NCBI GenBank assembly: GCA_024230435.1
Contig: JAAERL010000365.1
Span: 1-50,606 of the forward strand
DNA from: Desulfobacteraceae bacterium
GTDB taxonomy: Bacteria; Desulfobacterota; Desulfobacteria; Desulfobacterales; Desulfosarcinaceae
Direction of reading: 5' to 3'
Length of the DNA stretch: 50,606 nucleotides
In this document: piece by piece, positions 32,099 through 40,161 of the stretch
Numbering within the stretch: position 1 is the first letter of the stretch
Layout: each line of letters begins with the position of its first letter
Translations under genes and position numbers: made by a program
Notes under the pieces: model-generated
The model's database searches: none
What the model saw: the letters and a program-made list of their open reading frames with translations, nothing else
Told to the model about the DNA's origin: nothing

Positions 32099-32153
32099 AA
32101 GACTGCGTTGCCTGTTGCTTTGTTTTAAATTCCAATAGAATAGAAATTTCATA

Positions 32154-32933
32154 TTACACATTTTGGTCAAGATGTTCAAGAAATTCAATAATAATCCGGT
32201 TGACCGCCGCACCATTTTCAATAGTTGCATGGTGACCTGCAGCTTCGATAACGCGAAGCTGTCCTTGAGGTATTTTTTTGGCCAGATAGGCGCTATATTT
32301 AAATGGGATCATCTTGTCAACATCGGATGCAATGACCAGAACCGGCCGCTGTATACCATCGATCAACGCCGCCATGTTAAAGTTGTCGCAAGCTGTGTAA
32401 TCCTGGACTGCTGTTTGCGGGTGGCACTTGCAAAGCTGTTTGAAACGGTTTTGCATTGATAACGTTTGGTTTTCGGGAGCAAAGCCGTGAACAAAGATCT
32501 GTTCAAGAAACGCCGGGTAATTTTTACTGGCAAGTTTCAGATATTTGGGGTTTACCCGCAGACGGGCCCCGGAATTTGCCACAATACCTGCAACAAAGTC
32601 TGTTTTGCAATCATGCAACAGGCGCTGGACAATGGCTCCGCCCATGCTATGGCCACACAAAATTACCTTTTTTAGCAGCAATGCATTTATGAATTCAATC
32701 AGATATGCGCTATAGGCTTCGATGCTGTCTTTACCCGGATCTTGGATTCGAAGGCCATGGCCCGGCAGGTCTACCGCCAGCGTATTTACCTGTTGCGATA
32801 ATGCATCTACCTGATTTTCCCAAATTCCCGCGCACTGACCGGCTCCGTGTATGAATACGATTGTTTTTTTTGTTTTGGAAAGCGGCCAGTTGCCTGTGTA
32901 AAATGTGTGCTGTGCTACGCTTTTATTCAACAT
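32154..32933 (-). CDS. Alpha/beta hydrolase
   Basis: A 259-residue hydrolase of the standard fold. The oxyanion region is TIVFIHGAGQCAGIWENQ, the nucleophile elbow is ILCGHSMGGAIVQRLL (Ser), the acid is in VIASDVDKMIPF and the catalytic His in EAAGHHATIENG. The short cap between strands 6 and 7 is similar to esterases and haloalkane-type enzymes. Substrate cannot be read. A gaag/ggag site precedes the ATG. No operon partners. Confidence 0.85.
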   Translation of the reverse strand: MLNKSVAQHTFYTGNWPLSKTKKTIVFIHGAGQCAGIWENQVDALSQQVNTLAVDLPGHGLRIQDPGKDSIEAYSAYLIEFINALLLKKVILCGHSMGGAIVQRLLHDCKTDFVAGIVANSGARLRVNPKYLKLASKNYPAFLEQIFVHGFAPENQTLSMQNRFKQLCKCHPQTAVQDYTACDNFNMAALIDGIQRPVLVIASDVDKMIPFKYSAYLAKKIPQGQLRVIEAAGHHATIENGAAVNRIIIEFLEHLDQNV

Positions 32934-32983
32934 TTTTTCTCCTTGATATTAAAATGCTCAACCCAAAAGGCTCATTTTGTCTC

Positions 32984-33286
32984 TTAGGATTTTAGGCGTA
33001 GAAGATATGCATCATCAGGTATCGCGAAGGATTTGGATTCGCTTTCAAAGCGTTTCAATGGGGTGCATTGCCATTGCATAAGGTTGCTGGTGCAGCGGCC
33101 AAAAACAAATTCAAGATTTGAACAAGCTTGATCGGGTCTTTTTAACCTTCCACAGCCTTTGGCGATTTTTGTCGAAGAATATGCCATCTTAACAGATACC
33201 ACTTTGTGTGTCTTTTTTTTCGTCTGGTTACGGCGATTCGTGTTAAAAAATATACCATTTTGCTCGTTTTTAAAACCAAAAGCCTT
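32984..33286. repeat. Fragments of palindromic repeat family 1
   Basis: Two broken pieces of repeat family 1 lie side by side: aagaatatgccatcttaaca with a gtgtctttttttt stretch at 33174-33225, and ggcgattcgtgttaaaaaat with ataccatttt at 33232-33260. They look like nested, eroded insertions next to the full copy D. The preceding 130 bases hold nothing I recognise. Confidence 0.5.
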
Positions 33287-33474
33287 AGGCGATTTGTGTT
33301 AAATAATATACCATCTTGCATGTCTTTTTTTTCCGTCTTTTGTGTTATGTCAAAGGTGCGAATACGTTAAGTATGCAAACTGATCAGCAAAACTTTGGCG
33401 CGCCTTGAATACGAAAAAAATCTAAGCCCAATATGGTATCTGTTAAGATGTTTTATTTTTTCCGCCAATCGCCT
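33287..33474 (-). repeat. Palindromic repeat family 1, copy D
   Basis: About 188 bases: aggcgatttgtgttaaataa and tataccatct at the left, ttttttccgccaatcgcct at the right. The middle holds the actgatcagcaaaact segment shared with copy A. The right arm carries an extra tgttaagatgttt insertion. It sits 23 bases beyond the stop codon of the ygiQ-like gene. Confidence 0.8.
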
Positions 33475-33496
33475 TAAGGCTATAAAGTCAGGCGCA

Positions 33497-35260
33497 TTAG
33501 TAATGCAGATGGTTCTTTTTTTTAAATTTAGGTTTGCCGGTAATTGCTTCTTTTTGCTCTTTTTTCTGGCTTACGGTTTTGGCTATATACAGTTTTTTTC
33601 TGGAAAACGGGTCTGTTTCCGTATAGTACATGCTTGTAGCATATGTGGATGGGCAGGGTGTGAAAATCTGAATTTGTTTGGGAATGTGTCCCAATGTTGT
33701 CCGGGCATAACGCTTTAAAGCCCGCATGTCCTCGAGCGTACAGCCCGGATAGGCCGCCATCAGATAATAGGTTAAAAAAGTTTTCCGTTTTTGTTTTTTG
33801 TTGATGCGTTCATGCATACGTAAAAATGCTTCAAGACATAGGCGGTCCGGTTTGCCCATAAAGGAAAGGACATGATCCTGCGTATGTTCCGGTGCGATTT
33901 TAAGCTGACCGGAAACATGGTGCCGAAGCAGTTGCTCCAAATAGGCTGCGCCATGTGTATCATCATATAAAATCATGTCATAGCGGATTCCCGAACCGAT
34001 AAATACTTTACGTATGCCGGGGATAGTGAGCAAGCGTTTAAGCAATTTGATTTGAGCCTCATGCCGGATCGATAGCACAGAACACGGTTTGGGAAAAAGG
34101 CATGCTTTATTTTTGCAAGGGCCTTTTTCTTTCTTGCGTGAACATTCAATGGAGTACATATTGGCAGTAGGGCCGCCAACATCCGATACAATGCCTTTAA
34201 ATGCGGGATGCCGCACAAAACCGGCGGCTTCACGCAAAATGGATTCCTGGCTGCGGGAAATAACCTGTGTTCCCTGGTGAACGGCGATTGCACAAAAACG
34301 GCACTGTCCGTAACAGCCGCGATGTGTGTTGAGCGAAAAGCGAATGGTATCAAGGGCTGGTATGGCCCCTTGGCTACTGTAGAACGGGTGCGCATCACGC
34401 GAATAGGGCAGCTCGTAAATCATATCCAGCTCGTGGCTGGACAGGCTGACAGATGGCGGGTTTTGGACCAGGTAACGGGTATCTTGCAATTGATATAGAC
34501 GCCCGGCGGTAAGCGGATGGGCGTTTTCATGGAACAATTGAAACATTCGCGCAAATTGACCGGTATTTTCGCTGACTGCTTTATGCGAGGGCAGTTCTAT
34601 ATCTTGAATTTTTAAATCAGGCAGCGCTGGCGGAACTGACGGACTGATATAGCAAATCCCCCTTATCGAGCGGATGTCCTGCTGGTTTTCCAGGCTGCGG
34701 GCGATAGAGCAAACGGCTTTTTCGCCCATGCCGTAAACCAGAATATCGGCCTTGGCGTCAAACACAACTGAACGTCTTATACGGCCGGACCAGGCATCGT
34801 AATGGGAAATGCGCCTCAAGCTTGCCTCTATGCCTCCCAATACAATGGGTTTTGTCTTTTTAAAATAGCGCCGAATCAGGTTGCTGTATACAATTACAGC
34901 TCTGTCCGGCCGCTTTACGTTTTTTCCGCCTGGAGTCAGGTCGTCACTTCGTCTGGGTTTTCCGAGTGCTGTATAGTTAGCAACCATGGAATCCAGGCTG
35001 CCGGATGTAACTGCCCAGAAAAGGCCCGGCTCTCCGAATCGGGAAATATCCCTGGCGTGATCAATATCCGGTTGGGCAATTATGCCAACCCGGTATCCGG
35101 CATTTATCAGTACTCTGCCGATAACAGCCGCCCCGATATAGGGTGAATCGATATACGTATCGCCGGTTATAATAATTACATCCGGGCGATCCCATCCTAA
35201 AGAGTGCATCTCTTCAAGTGTTGTTGGCAAGTATTCAGGTTGGCGCAGCCTCTTTTGCAT
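33497..35260 (-). CDS. YgiQ-family radical SAM protein (UPF0313)
   Basis: A 587-residue protein. An N-terminal B12-binding-like domain (IITGDTYIDSPYIGAAVI) is followed by the family's conserved middle (IVLGGIEASLRRISHYDAW). The radical SAM motif is GCYGQCRFCAIAVHQG (CxxxCxxC, residues about 308-315). A cysteine cluster CSRKKEKGPCKNKACLFPKPC after GGPTANMY probably holds a further cluster. The C-terminal tail is basic. It is shorter than E. coli YgiQ. The reaction is unknown. It may share a transcript with the CxxCC protein upstream. Confidence 0.9.
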   Translation of the reverse strand: MQKRLRQPEYLPTTLEEMHSLGWDRPDVIIITGDTYIDSPYIGAAVIGRVLINAGYRVGIIAQPDIDHARDISRFGEPGLFWAVTSGSLDSMVANYTALGKPRRSDDLTPGGKNVKRPDRAVIVYSNLIRRYFKKTKPIVLGGIEASLRRISHYDAWSGRIRRSVVFDAKADILVYGMGEKAVCSIARSLENQQDIRSIRGICYISPSVPPALPDLKIQDIELPSHKAVSENTGQFARMFQLFHENAHPLTAGRLYQLQDTRYLVQNPPSVSLSSHELDMIYELPYSRDAHPFYSSQGAIPALDTIRFSLNTHRGCYGQCRFCAIAVHQGTQVISRSQESILREAAGFVRHPAFKGIVSDVGGPTANMYSIECSRKKEKGPCKNKACLFPKPCSVLSIRHEAQIKLLKRLLTIPGIRKVFIGSGIRYDMILYDDTHGAAYLEQLLRHHVSGQLKIAPEHTQDHVLSFMGKPDRLCLEAFLRMHERINKKQKRKTFLTYYLMAAYPGCTLEDMRALKRYARTTLGHIPKQIQIFTPCPSTYATSMYYTETDPFSRKKLYIAKTVSQKKEQKEAITGKPKFKKKNHLHY

Positions 35261-35277
35261 AAGATTTCTTATCGTTG

Positions 35278-36135
35278 TTAAGCTGCTAAAGAAGCTGCCA
35301 AAGCTTTTGTTTTCCGGATAATCATGTGTTGTGCTTCACGTAACTGCTTAACTGAATTAAAGGATGAAACCAATTCAACCAAAACTGTGTCGTATGCACA
35401 AGGTTTAAGGCCGAGTTGATCGTAGTCAATATGGGGCTTTGGATACGCATTGTCTGTAAACAAGTAATGGCAGGCCGTATTCATCTCTTTTGGGCGGAAA
35501 GGCCATTTGATTTTTAAGCTTAACAGATCAATTAGGCGGTCAGTGGCTCGGGGGCGCTTTGAAAACATCTCCGGTTCAAGCGGCGCGCCCAGTTCTGATT
35601 CAACGATTTGAAGCAAAGCTGTTACGAGTTTTGTTTCGGTAACAACCAGTCCGTAAAGAAACCAGTCATTGATAAAAGAGCGTAGAATCGTTTTATAGCG
35701 GGCCCGCATGTTACGAGTGGAGGTGCAAAAGTAGCTATGGCACGCCATGCCGCCATAGTAACTCAATCCTCTGTAGTCTATACCGTTGTTTGTTTTAGCC
35801 AGAGGATGCAGCAGGCAGCCCACAAGGTTATATCCGTCATCAATAAATCCTATAAATGGGCAGTGATGAAAGTCCGGGAAAGGTCTTTGGGCAGGCTCTT
35901 GCGCCTGGATGGTTTCCAGGTAAGCATCGATGGCCGGTACACTGCGCAATGTGGATTGGAACGTTTTCGTCCGGTTGATAAGCAGCCGGTTTAGCATCGT
36001 TTTGGAAAAATGACTGAAATTATACAAGCCGCAGCAGGCCCCGCAGGAAACCCGGCCATCGGCTTGACACAGATAAACGCCGCCGGGAACCTTTGTGTTT
36101 AATAATTCATTGCTTCTTTGGGTGTAATTTTTCAT
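35278..36135 (-). CDS. YkgJ-like CxxCC cluster protein
   Basis: A 285-residue soluble protein. Near the N-terminus it has VSCGACCGLYNF (CxxCC), and further on CPFIGF, GCLLHPL and GMACHSYFC. Such spacing (CxxCC ... C ... C-x-x-H-P) is seen in the YkgJ/UPF0153 cysteine-cluster proteins, which probably bind zinc or an iron-sulfur centre. The C-terminal half is helical with no motif. It ends 17 bases before ygiQ and is likely in one transcript with it. Function unknown. Confidence 0.75.
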   Translation of the reverse strand: MKNYTQRSNELLNTKVPGGVYLCQADGRVSCGACCGLYNFSHFSKTMLNRLLINRTKTFQSTLRSVPAIDAYLETIQAQEPAQRPFPDFHHCPFIGFIDDGYNLVGCLLHPLAKTNNGIDYRGLSYYGGMACHSYFCTSTRNMRARYKTILRSFINDWFLYGLVVTETKLVTALLQIVESELGAPLEPEMFSKRPRATDRLIDLLSLKIKWPFRPKEMNTACHYLFTDNAYPKPHIDYDQLGLKPCAYDTVLVELVSSFNSVKQLREAQHMIIRKTKALAASLAA

Positions 36136-36196
36136 GAGTGTAATTTGTCATGGTATAGTGTGCAAAGTATAGAGTGCAAATTCCTGTTTCCGCCTA

Positions 36197-36357
36197 ATGC
36201 CTATCCATAAATGGCCAATGGGTCCGATATTTTTGTTGCGTGCGAAAATTTTTATTCCCGGAATATCACTGCCTGACATATCAATTTCGATGCCTGCGGC
36301 CAAAATTTTTCGTACGCCTTGATTTCGGACAAATTTTTATATTTATGGATGGGCGCT
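36197..36357. repeat. Palindromic repeat family 3, copy A
   Basis: About 160 bases with inverted ends: taatgcctatccataaatgg at the left, atttatggatgggcgcta at the right. Inner arms also pair (gcgtgcgaaaattttt against aaaatttttcgtacgcc). A half copy lies at 38329-38402. Its right end contains the stop codon of the NUDIX gene. Confidence 0.75.
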
Positions 36358-37021
36358 ACCTATGCGCTGATTCATAATGCCACCCGGAATCCCTCATCCA
36401 AAGCCGGTGCCGCGGTCCGGGCTGGTAAAGCTTACCCGTTGTGTATGCAACATCTTCCTTGTAGACTGCGCAAACTCCATCGTGCACAGGAAATACCACA
36501 GGAAAAACTTTTTCAAAATGTTTTTGATTCAGGCTTGAAAAAATGGTTTCCGGATCTTTATGAGCCGCCATACGGGACAAGACCACATAGGCGGGCGGGG
36601 AAAGCATGATTTGCCTTTGGTGATGAGCCTCAAGCCCTTCGCGAAATGTTGCCCAGCGAAAGGAAACAATTTCCCGGCCGTCTACTCTAATATGATCTTT
36701 GCCGGTATCTTGTATAGCGATAAAAAACCAGGCGTCAAAGCGAGGTGATACCACTTCTGGTGTGATCCATCGCAGCAAGGGGGTTAGTGCTTCCGGTGAC
36801 AGGCGAAGCCCTGTTTCTTCCTCGGTTTCGCGAATTGCACATTGCTTGGCTGCATAAAGCGGATCGTCGATTTTTTTTTCTTCCAGGGAAAAGCGCCCTC
36901 CCGGAAAAACCCATAGATCACCCATCACAGGAAGTTTCGGATTCCGATGAACCAGAAGAACTTTAGGTCTCCGGGTTGATTTGCGCAAGATAACTACTGT
37001 CGCAGCGGGTATGAGTGTCAT
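36356..37021 (-). CDS. NUDIX hydrolase
   Basis: About 221 residues from the ATG at 37021, which begins MTLIPAATVVILRKS; the frame is open further upstream without a better start. The NUDIX box reads FPGGRFSLEE, a short insertion, and then AIRETEEETGLRL (RExxEExG core). The surroundings (VLLVHRNPKLPVMGDLWVFP, then WITPEVVSPRFDAWFF) resemble the NUDT19/CoA-diphosphatase-like group more than MutT. It probably splits a nucleoside diphosphate or CoA derivative. The last residues (near SAHR) are coded by a palindromic repeat. Confidence 0.85.
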   Translation of the reverse strand: MTLIPAATVVILRKSTRRPKVLLVHRNPKLPVMGDLWVFPGGRFSLEEKKIDDPLYAAKQCAIRETEEETGLRLSPEALTPLLRWITPEVVSPRFDAWFFIAIQDTGKDHIRVDGREIVSFRWATFREGLEAHHQRQIMLSPPAYVVLSRMAAHKDPETIFSSLNQKHFEKVFPVVFPVHDGVCAVYKEDVAYTTGKLYQPGPRHRLWMRDSGWHYESAHR

Positions 37022-37197
37022 GTTATCCTTAATAAAATAGGTTTGAGCAATTATGGCCGCTGTCCTTTTGAGTGTTAATTCAAAATAAACGAAGGAGAAC
37101 AATACGATACGGCACATGACCCAATTGCTGTATGAAAACTTTTCGGCATTTTAGCATCGATCCAGGCAAACCAACAGTGTTTTTCATTCTAAAAACT

Positions 37198-37371
37198 TTG
37201 GCTCATGTTGTGTTTCAGGATTTTATCTATTCCATTGTGAAAAATAACCAATTGATTTTATAGTGTTTATGGTCAGGGTCGTGTTTTTGGCTATGTGTTA
37301 TTTGCGATAAAATCAATTTGTTATAATTTTAAAATGATAAGGTCCCGGAATCCGGTATGAGCCAAAACTTT
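37198..37371 (+). repeat. Palindromic repeat family 2, copy D (complete)
   Basis: Begins ttggctcatgttgtgtttca and ends ataaggtcccggaatccggt with atgagccaa. The terminal GGCTCAT/ATGAGCC arms pair exactly. Internal stretches (tgattttatagtgtttatgg, aaaatcaatttgttataatt) also pair partly. It lies in the divergent gap between the NUDIX and hydrolase genes. Confidence 0.75.
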
Positions 37372-37441
37372 TACCACAACAAATACCTCGTATACATAAA
37401 CAATAGCATTGTAGTTTGCATATGTTGCAACGGCAGGAACA

Positions 37442-38320
37442 ATGAATTATCGTGACTGTTTTATGAAAAGAGCAAGTGAACGTAAAATAGTATCGGGTAT
37501 ATCAGCCGGCGTGGAATGGATGATGGCGCGCAGCCGCAAGTCTCTTGGGCTTGTTTTTTCACCTCCGCTCATCGGTGGAACCGCCCTTTGGCAAATACGG
37601 CTGTTGAGGCGGCTGCTCGGCCACAGGTTTGATATTTTTTCTTATAGTTATACCGGTCACTGCGGCTCGGACGGGAATTTCAGTTTGAGTGCGTCTTTAA
37701 GTGACAGTTTGGCCATGCTGGATTTGGCTGTTGAATTCAGCCGGAGAGAAAATATTGCCTTGTTGGCAATAGCATCCTGTTATGGAGCCATCCCGTTGTT
37801 GTTTGCCGCCCATCAACGCGGTGAGCCCATTGATGGTATTGTTCTTGTCAACGCGGTGACAAATTGGCGGATAAGCACTCTTTGGCGTTCTTATTTGCGT
37901 TTCCGCGAGGTTGAATCGAAGTGGGGACTGGCTCCCAGGGATATCTATCGTTCAGTTTATGATTATTTAAATCATCTTTTTCCAGGTATTATCAGTACAA
38001 AGCAGCGTTCTTTTGGGCTTCTGGCATATGACCGCATGAAGATCGGCCGGATGTTTCATGAATTTTTCAGGTTAAGCCCCCTTCAGGCAAAATCGTTGCC
38101 CCATACGCCTGTTTTATGTTTTTACGGGCGCAGGGACAAGGTATTGCTGCAAATGGGCAGTGAAAACTGGCGCGATTATGAAAAACAGATCCGGTATTTA
38201 TGCCCGCTGGTACAGTTTCGTCCATTAAATGCAGATCACTACTTGGCTGACGCCAAGTTGCGGCAAACGTTAATGGCCGATGCAGCAGCGTTTTTTGTAT
38301 CAGCCCTTAATGGGTATTAG
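37442..38320 (+). CDS. Alpha/beta-hydrolase-like protein with Cys at the nucleophile position
   Basis: A 292-residue protein. Strand and oxyanion region: LGLVFSPPLIGGTALWQIR. YSYTGHCGSDGNFSLSA resembles the loop after strand 4 of lysophospholipase-like hydrolases. The elbow is LLAIASCYGAIPLLFAA, so the nucleophile is Cys (S-C-Y-G) instead of Ser in G-x-S-x-G. The acid is in CFYGRRDKVL and the His in NADHYLADAK. Cys nucleophiles occur in dienelactone hydrolases and in acyl-transfer enzymes, so it may move acyl groups rather than hydrolyse esters. Sole gene, flanked by repeats on both sides. Confidence 0.75.
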   Translation: MNYRDCFMKRASERKIVSGISAGVEWMMARSRKSLGLVFSPPLIGGTALWQIRLLRRLLGHRFDIFSYSYTGHCGSDGNFSLSASLSDSLAMLDLAVEFSRRENIALLAIASCYGAIPLLFAAHQRGEPIDGIVLVNAVTNWRISTLWRSYLRFREVESKWGLAPRDIYRSVYDYLNHLFPGIISTKQRSFGLLAYDRMKIGRMFHEFFRLSPLQAKSLPHTPVLCFYGRRDKVLLQMGSENWRDYEKQIRYLCPLVQFRPLNADHYLADAKLRQTLMADAAAFFVSALNGY

Positions 38321-38328
38321 TTAGTGTC

Positions 38329-38402
38329 CATCGGCGAAGCAGGAAAATTTTTCGCACGAAATGAAGATATCGGGCAAATCTGCCATTTATGGATGGGCAT
38401 TA
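38329..38402 (-). repeat. Palindromic repeat family 3, half copy B
   Basis: The reverse complement reads taatgcccatccataaatgg, then cagatttgcccgatatcttc and cgtgcgaaaaattttcc, aligned with the left half of copy A. It encodes the last codons (NAHP and stop) of the protease gene. Confidence 0.65.
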
Positions 38403-39514
38403 GGTAAAAAATTTCGAAATTCGCGCATAGCAATCTGGACGGGAATGGCAAAGCCCAAACCCTCAAATTTGTAAGTTAGTTGTTTATATGTATTAATGCC
38501 CAGCACCCGCCCTTTTTTATCGACCAGGGGACCGCCGCTGTTTCCCGGATAGATCTGAGCGTTGGTTTGAATATAGCCCGATTCAAAGCCTGAAAAAATA
38601 CCATTGGTTACAGAATTCTGCAGATTAATGGGATTGCCAATGGCATAGACAGGATTTCCCTGGGGAAGTTGTGTGGCGTTGCCTGTTTCAAGGCACGGTA
38701 CTGTGTAGCCATCGAGTTTTAGCAGAGCCAGGTCATATTTTTTACTGATGGATACTAACCTGACATACACTTGTGTGCGGTCAGCAAGAATCACTTTAAA
38801 GCTTTGAGCCAAATCCCCCACGCTTTTCCGGTAGTCTTCATCTGCGCGACTGGTAAGATATTCTTTTTTTTTGGCTAAATAGTCTTTCCGGCGTTTTTCA
38901 AAACCAGCATTCCATTTTTTTAACGATTCCAGCTTTTCCTGGTAATCTTGTGTATAGATGCGTTTTGTTACAGAATCGGTCATGGTTTCCAACGCCTCTT
39001 TACGGCGATTTAAATTTGTTCTGTAATTTTCAATACGCAGTTTTTCATCTTCAATGGATTTTTCAATGGAGCTGATACGGTTGTCGATTTTTCCGTAAAA
39101 ATCTTTTTTTCTTTCGTCTTTTGGCGAAGTGCTTCGAATCACATGTTTGTTGGTAATGATATACCCGTCCGGGGAAATGAAAAATCCGCTGCCGGAGCCC
39201 AGGGGGCTTTTTACCTCCATGACGCTGGCAGTGGCTTTCTCAATCGGTGTTCGTGATGTGTAATTTTGCAGCAGCAAGGCTCCCCCGGGCGAAGGGGAGG
39301 GAGCTGAAACACCGGATGATTCCATGATTTCATGATTGGCCTTGGTCATATCATCCGGCGGATTGTCTGAAAAATACCAAATCCCGTCTTTTTTGTATTT
39401 ATAAATTTCGCAATAGCTTTCAGGGGTGATCAGAGTTGACAAAAACAAGCTGAAAAATGTTGCAATGATAATTCTTATCTTAGTTTGGCGCCTGTGGTTT
39501 TTGATGTGACTCAT
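38387..39514 (-). CDS. DUF4124 / trypsin-like serine protease with inserted coiled coil
   Basis: About 375 residues from the ATG at 39514 (aaggag site 13 bases upstream). A signal peptide is followed by a DUF4124 domain (EIYKYKKDGIWYFSDNPPDD). The protease domain opens with SGSGFFISPDGYIITNKHVI (catalytic His). About 110 residues of charged helix (SSIEKSIEDEKLRIENYRTN and on) come before the catalytic Asp in KKYDLALLKLDGY, and the Ser is in YPGNSGGPLVD. All three residues are present. A coiled coil between His and Asp is unusual for S1C proteases. No PDZ domain. Periplasmic quality control is the likely role. Confidence 0.85.
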   Translation of the reverse strand: MSHIKNHRRQTKIRIIIATFFSLFLSTLITPESYCEIYKYKKDGIWYFSDNPPDDMTKANHEIMESSGVSAPSPSPGGALLLQNYTSRTPIEKATASVMEVKSPLGSGSGFFISPDGYIITNKHVIRSTSPKDERKKDFYGKIDNRISSIEKSIEDEKLRIENYRTNLNRRKEALETMTDSVTKRIYTQDYQEKLESLKKWNAGFEKRRKDYLAKKKEYLTSRADEDYRKSVGDLAQSFKVILADRTQVYVRLVSISKKYDLALLKLDGYTVPCLETGNATQLPQGNPVYAIGNPINLQNSVTNGIFSGFESGYIQTNAQIYPGNSGGPLVDKKGRVLGINTYKQLTYKFEGLGFAIPVQIAMREFRNFLPNAHP

Positions 39515-40161
39515 TGTAAGCAGACATCTCCTTATCTTTGATAATACCGTTTTATATTCGTATGGAGTATTTGAAATATATCGGATTGTGAAGAGCCTGT
39601 CCAGTAAAGACAAAGGCCGTCTGGCCGCCTATCCATATTTTATGTTGAAATTTTTTTTAACCATTTGTTTCGTTTTAGCATATCCCAGATCAAACGCATT
39701 GAGATTGAGGTTAACAAAGATTTTTTTGTTAGTACAGATAAAGGCTTCCAATATTGGAATTCCGGACAGCTCGCCGTAATTGTTAGCGATTATCTTGTTC
39801 GTTTTGGTTGAAAAACATAAACGGGTCGTTTGCAGAGATGTTTGCCGAGCCGGCCTTGACTCCAGCCTACAGTCAATGTCATTAAAAGATTGGTTGCCAC
39901 TTAGGCCCGCATGCTTCATCATGCATATGGTGCGCAGACCGGCGCCGGCTGTCCCGGCAATCACTTCGAGCGCTGCCTTTTTGCTGGTTCTGCATTTAGG
40001 GCCTGATTCGATACTGGTGTTTTTTTTGTTGTGAGTTCGTTTTTTTGAGCACTGATAGAATTAGACCTTTATAATATGACTTATTTTCAAGACAACGCAA
40101 CATAATTATTCTAAATGAATTCGAGTTGTTAAAAATGCGTTTTTCCGAAAAAGGAGGTCCC
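39515..40161. other. Intergenic stretch, no supported gene
   Basis: This stretch of about 650 bases contains a 111-codon minus-strand frame (39629-39964) and an 84-codon plus-strand frame (39780-40034). Neither has a ribosome site or a recognisable motif, and they overlap. It may be an eroded gene. The gtg start and strong ribosome site of the next gene mark its right border. Confidence 0.5.

Noticed and set aside
39629-40034. Overlapping 111-codon and 84-codon frames
   Set aside because: No recognisable domain or ribosome site; could be a fossil gene but not supportable.
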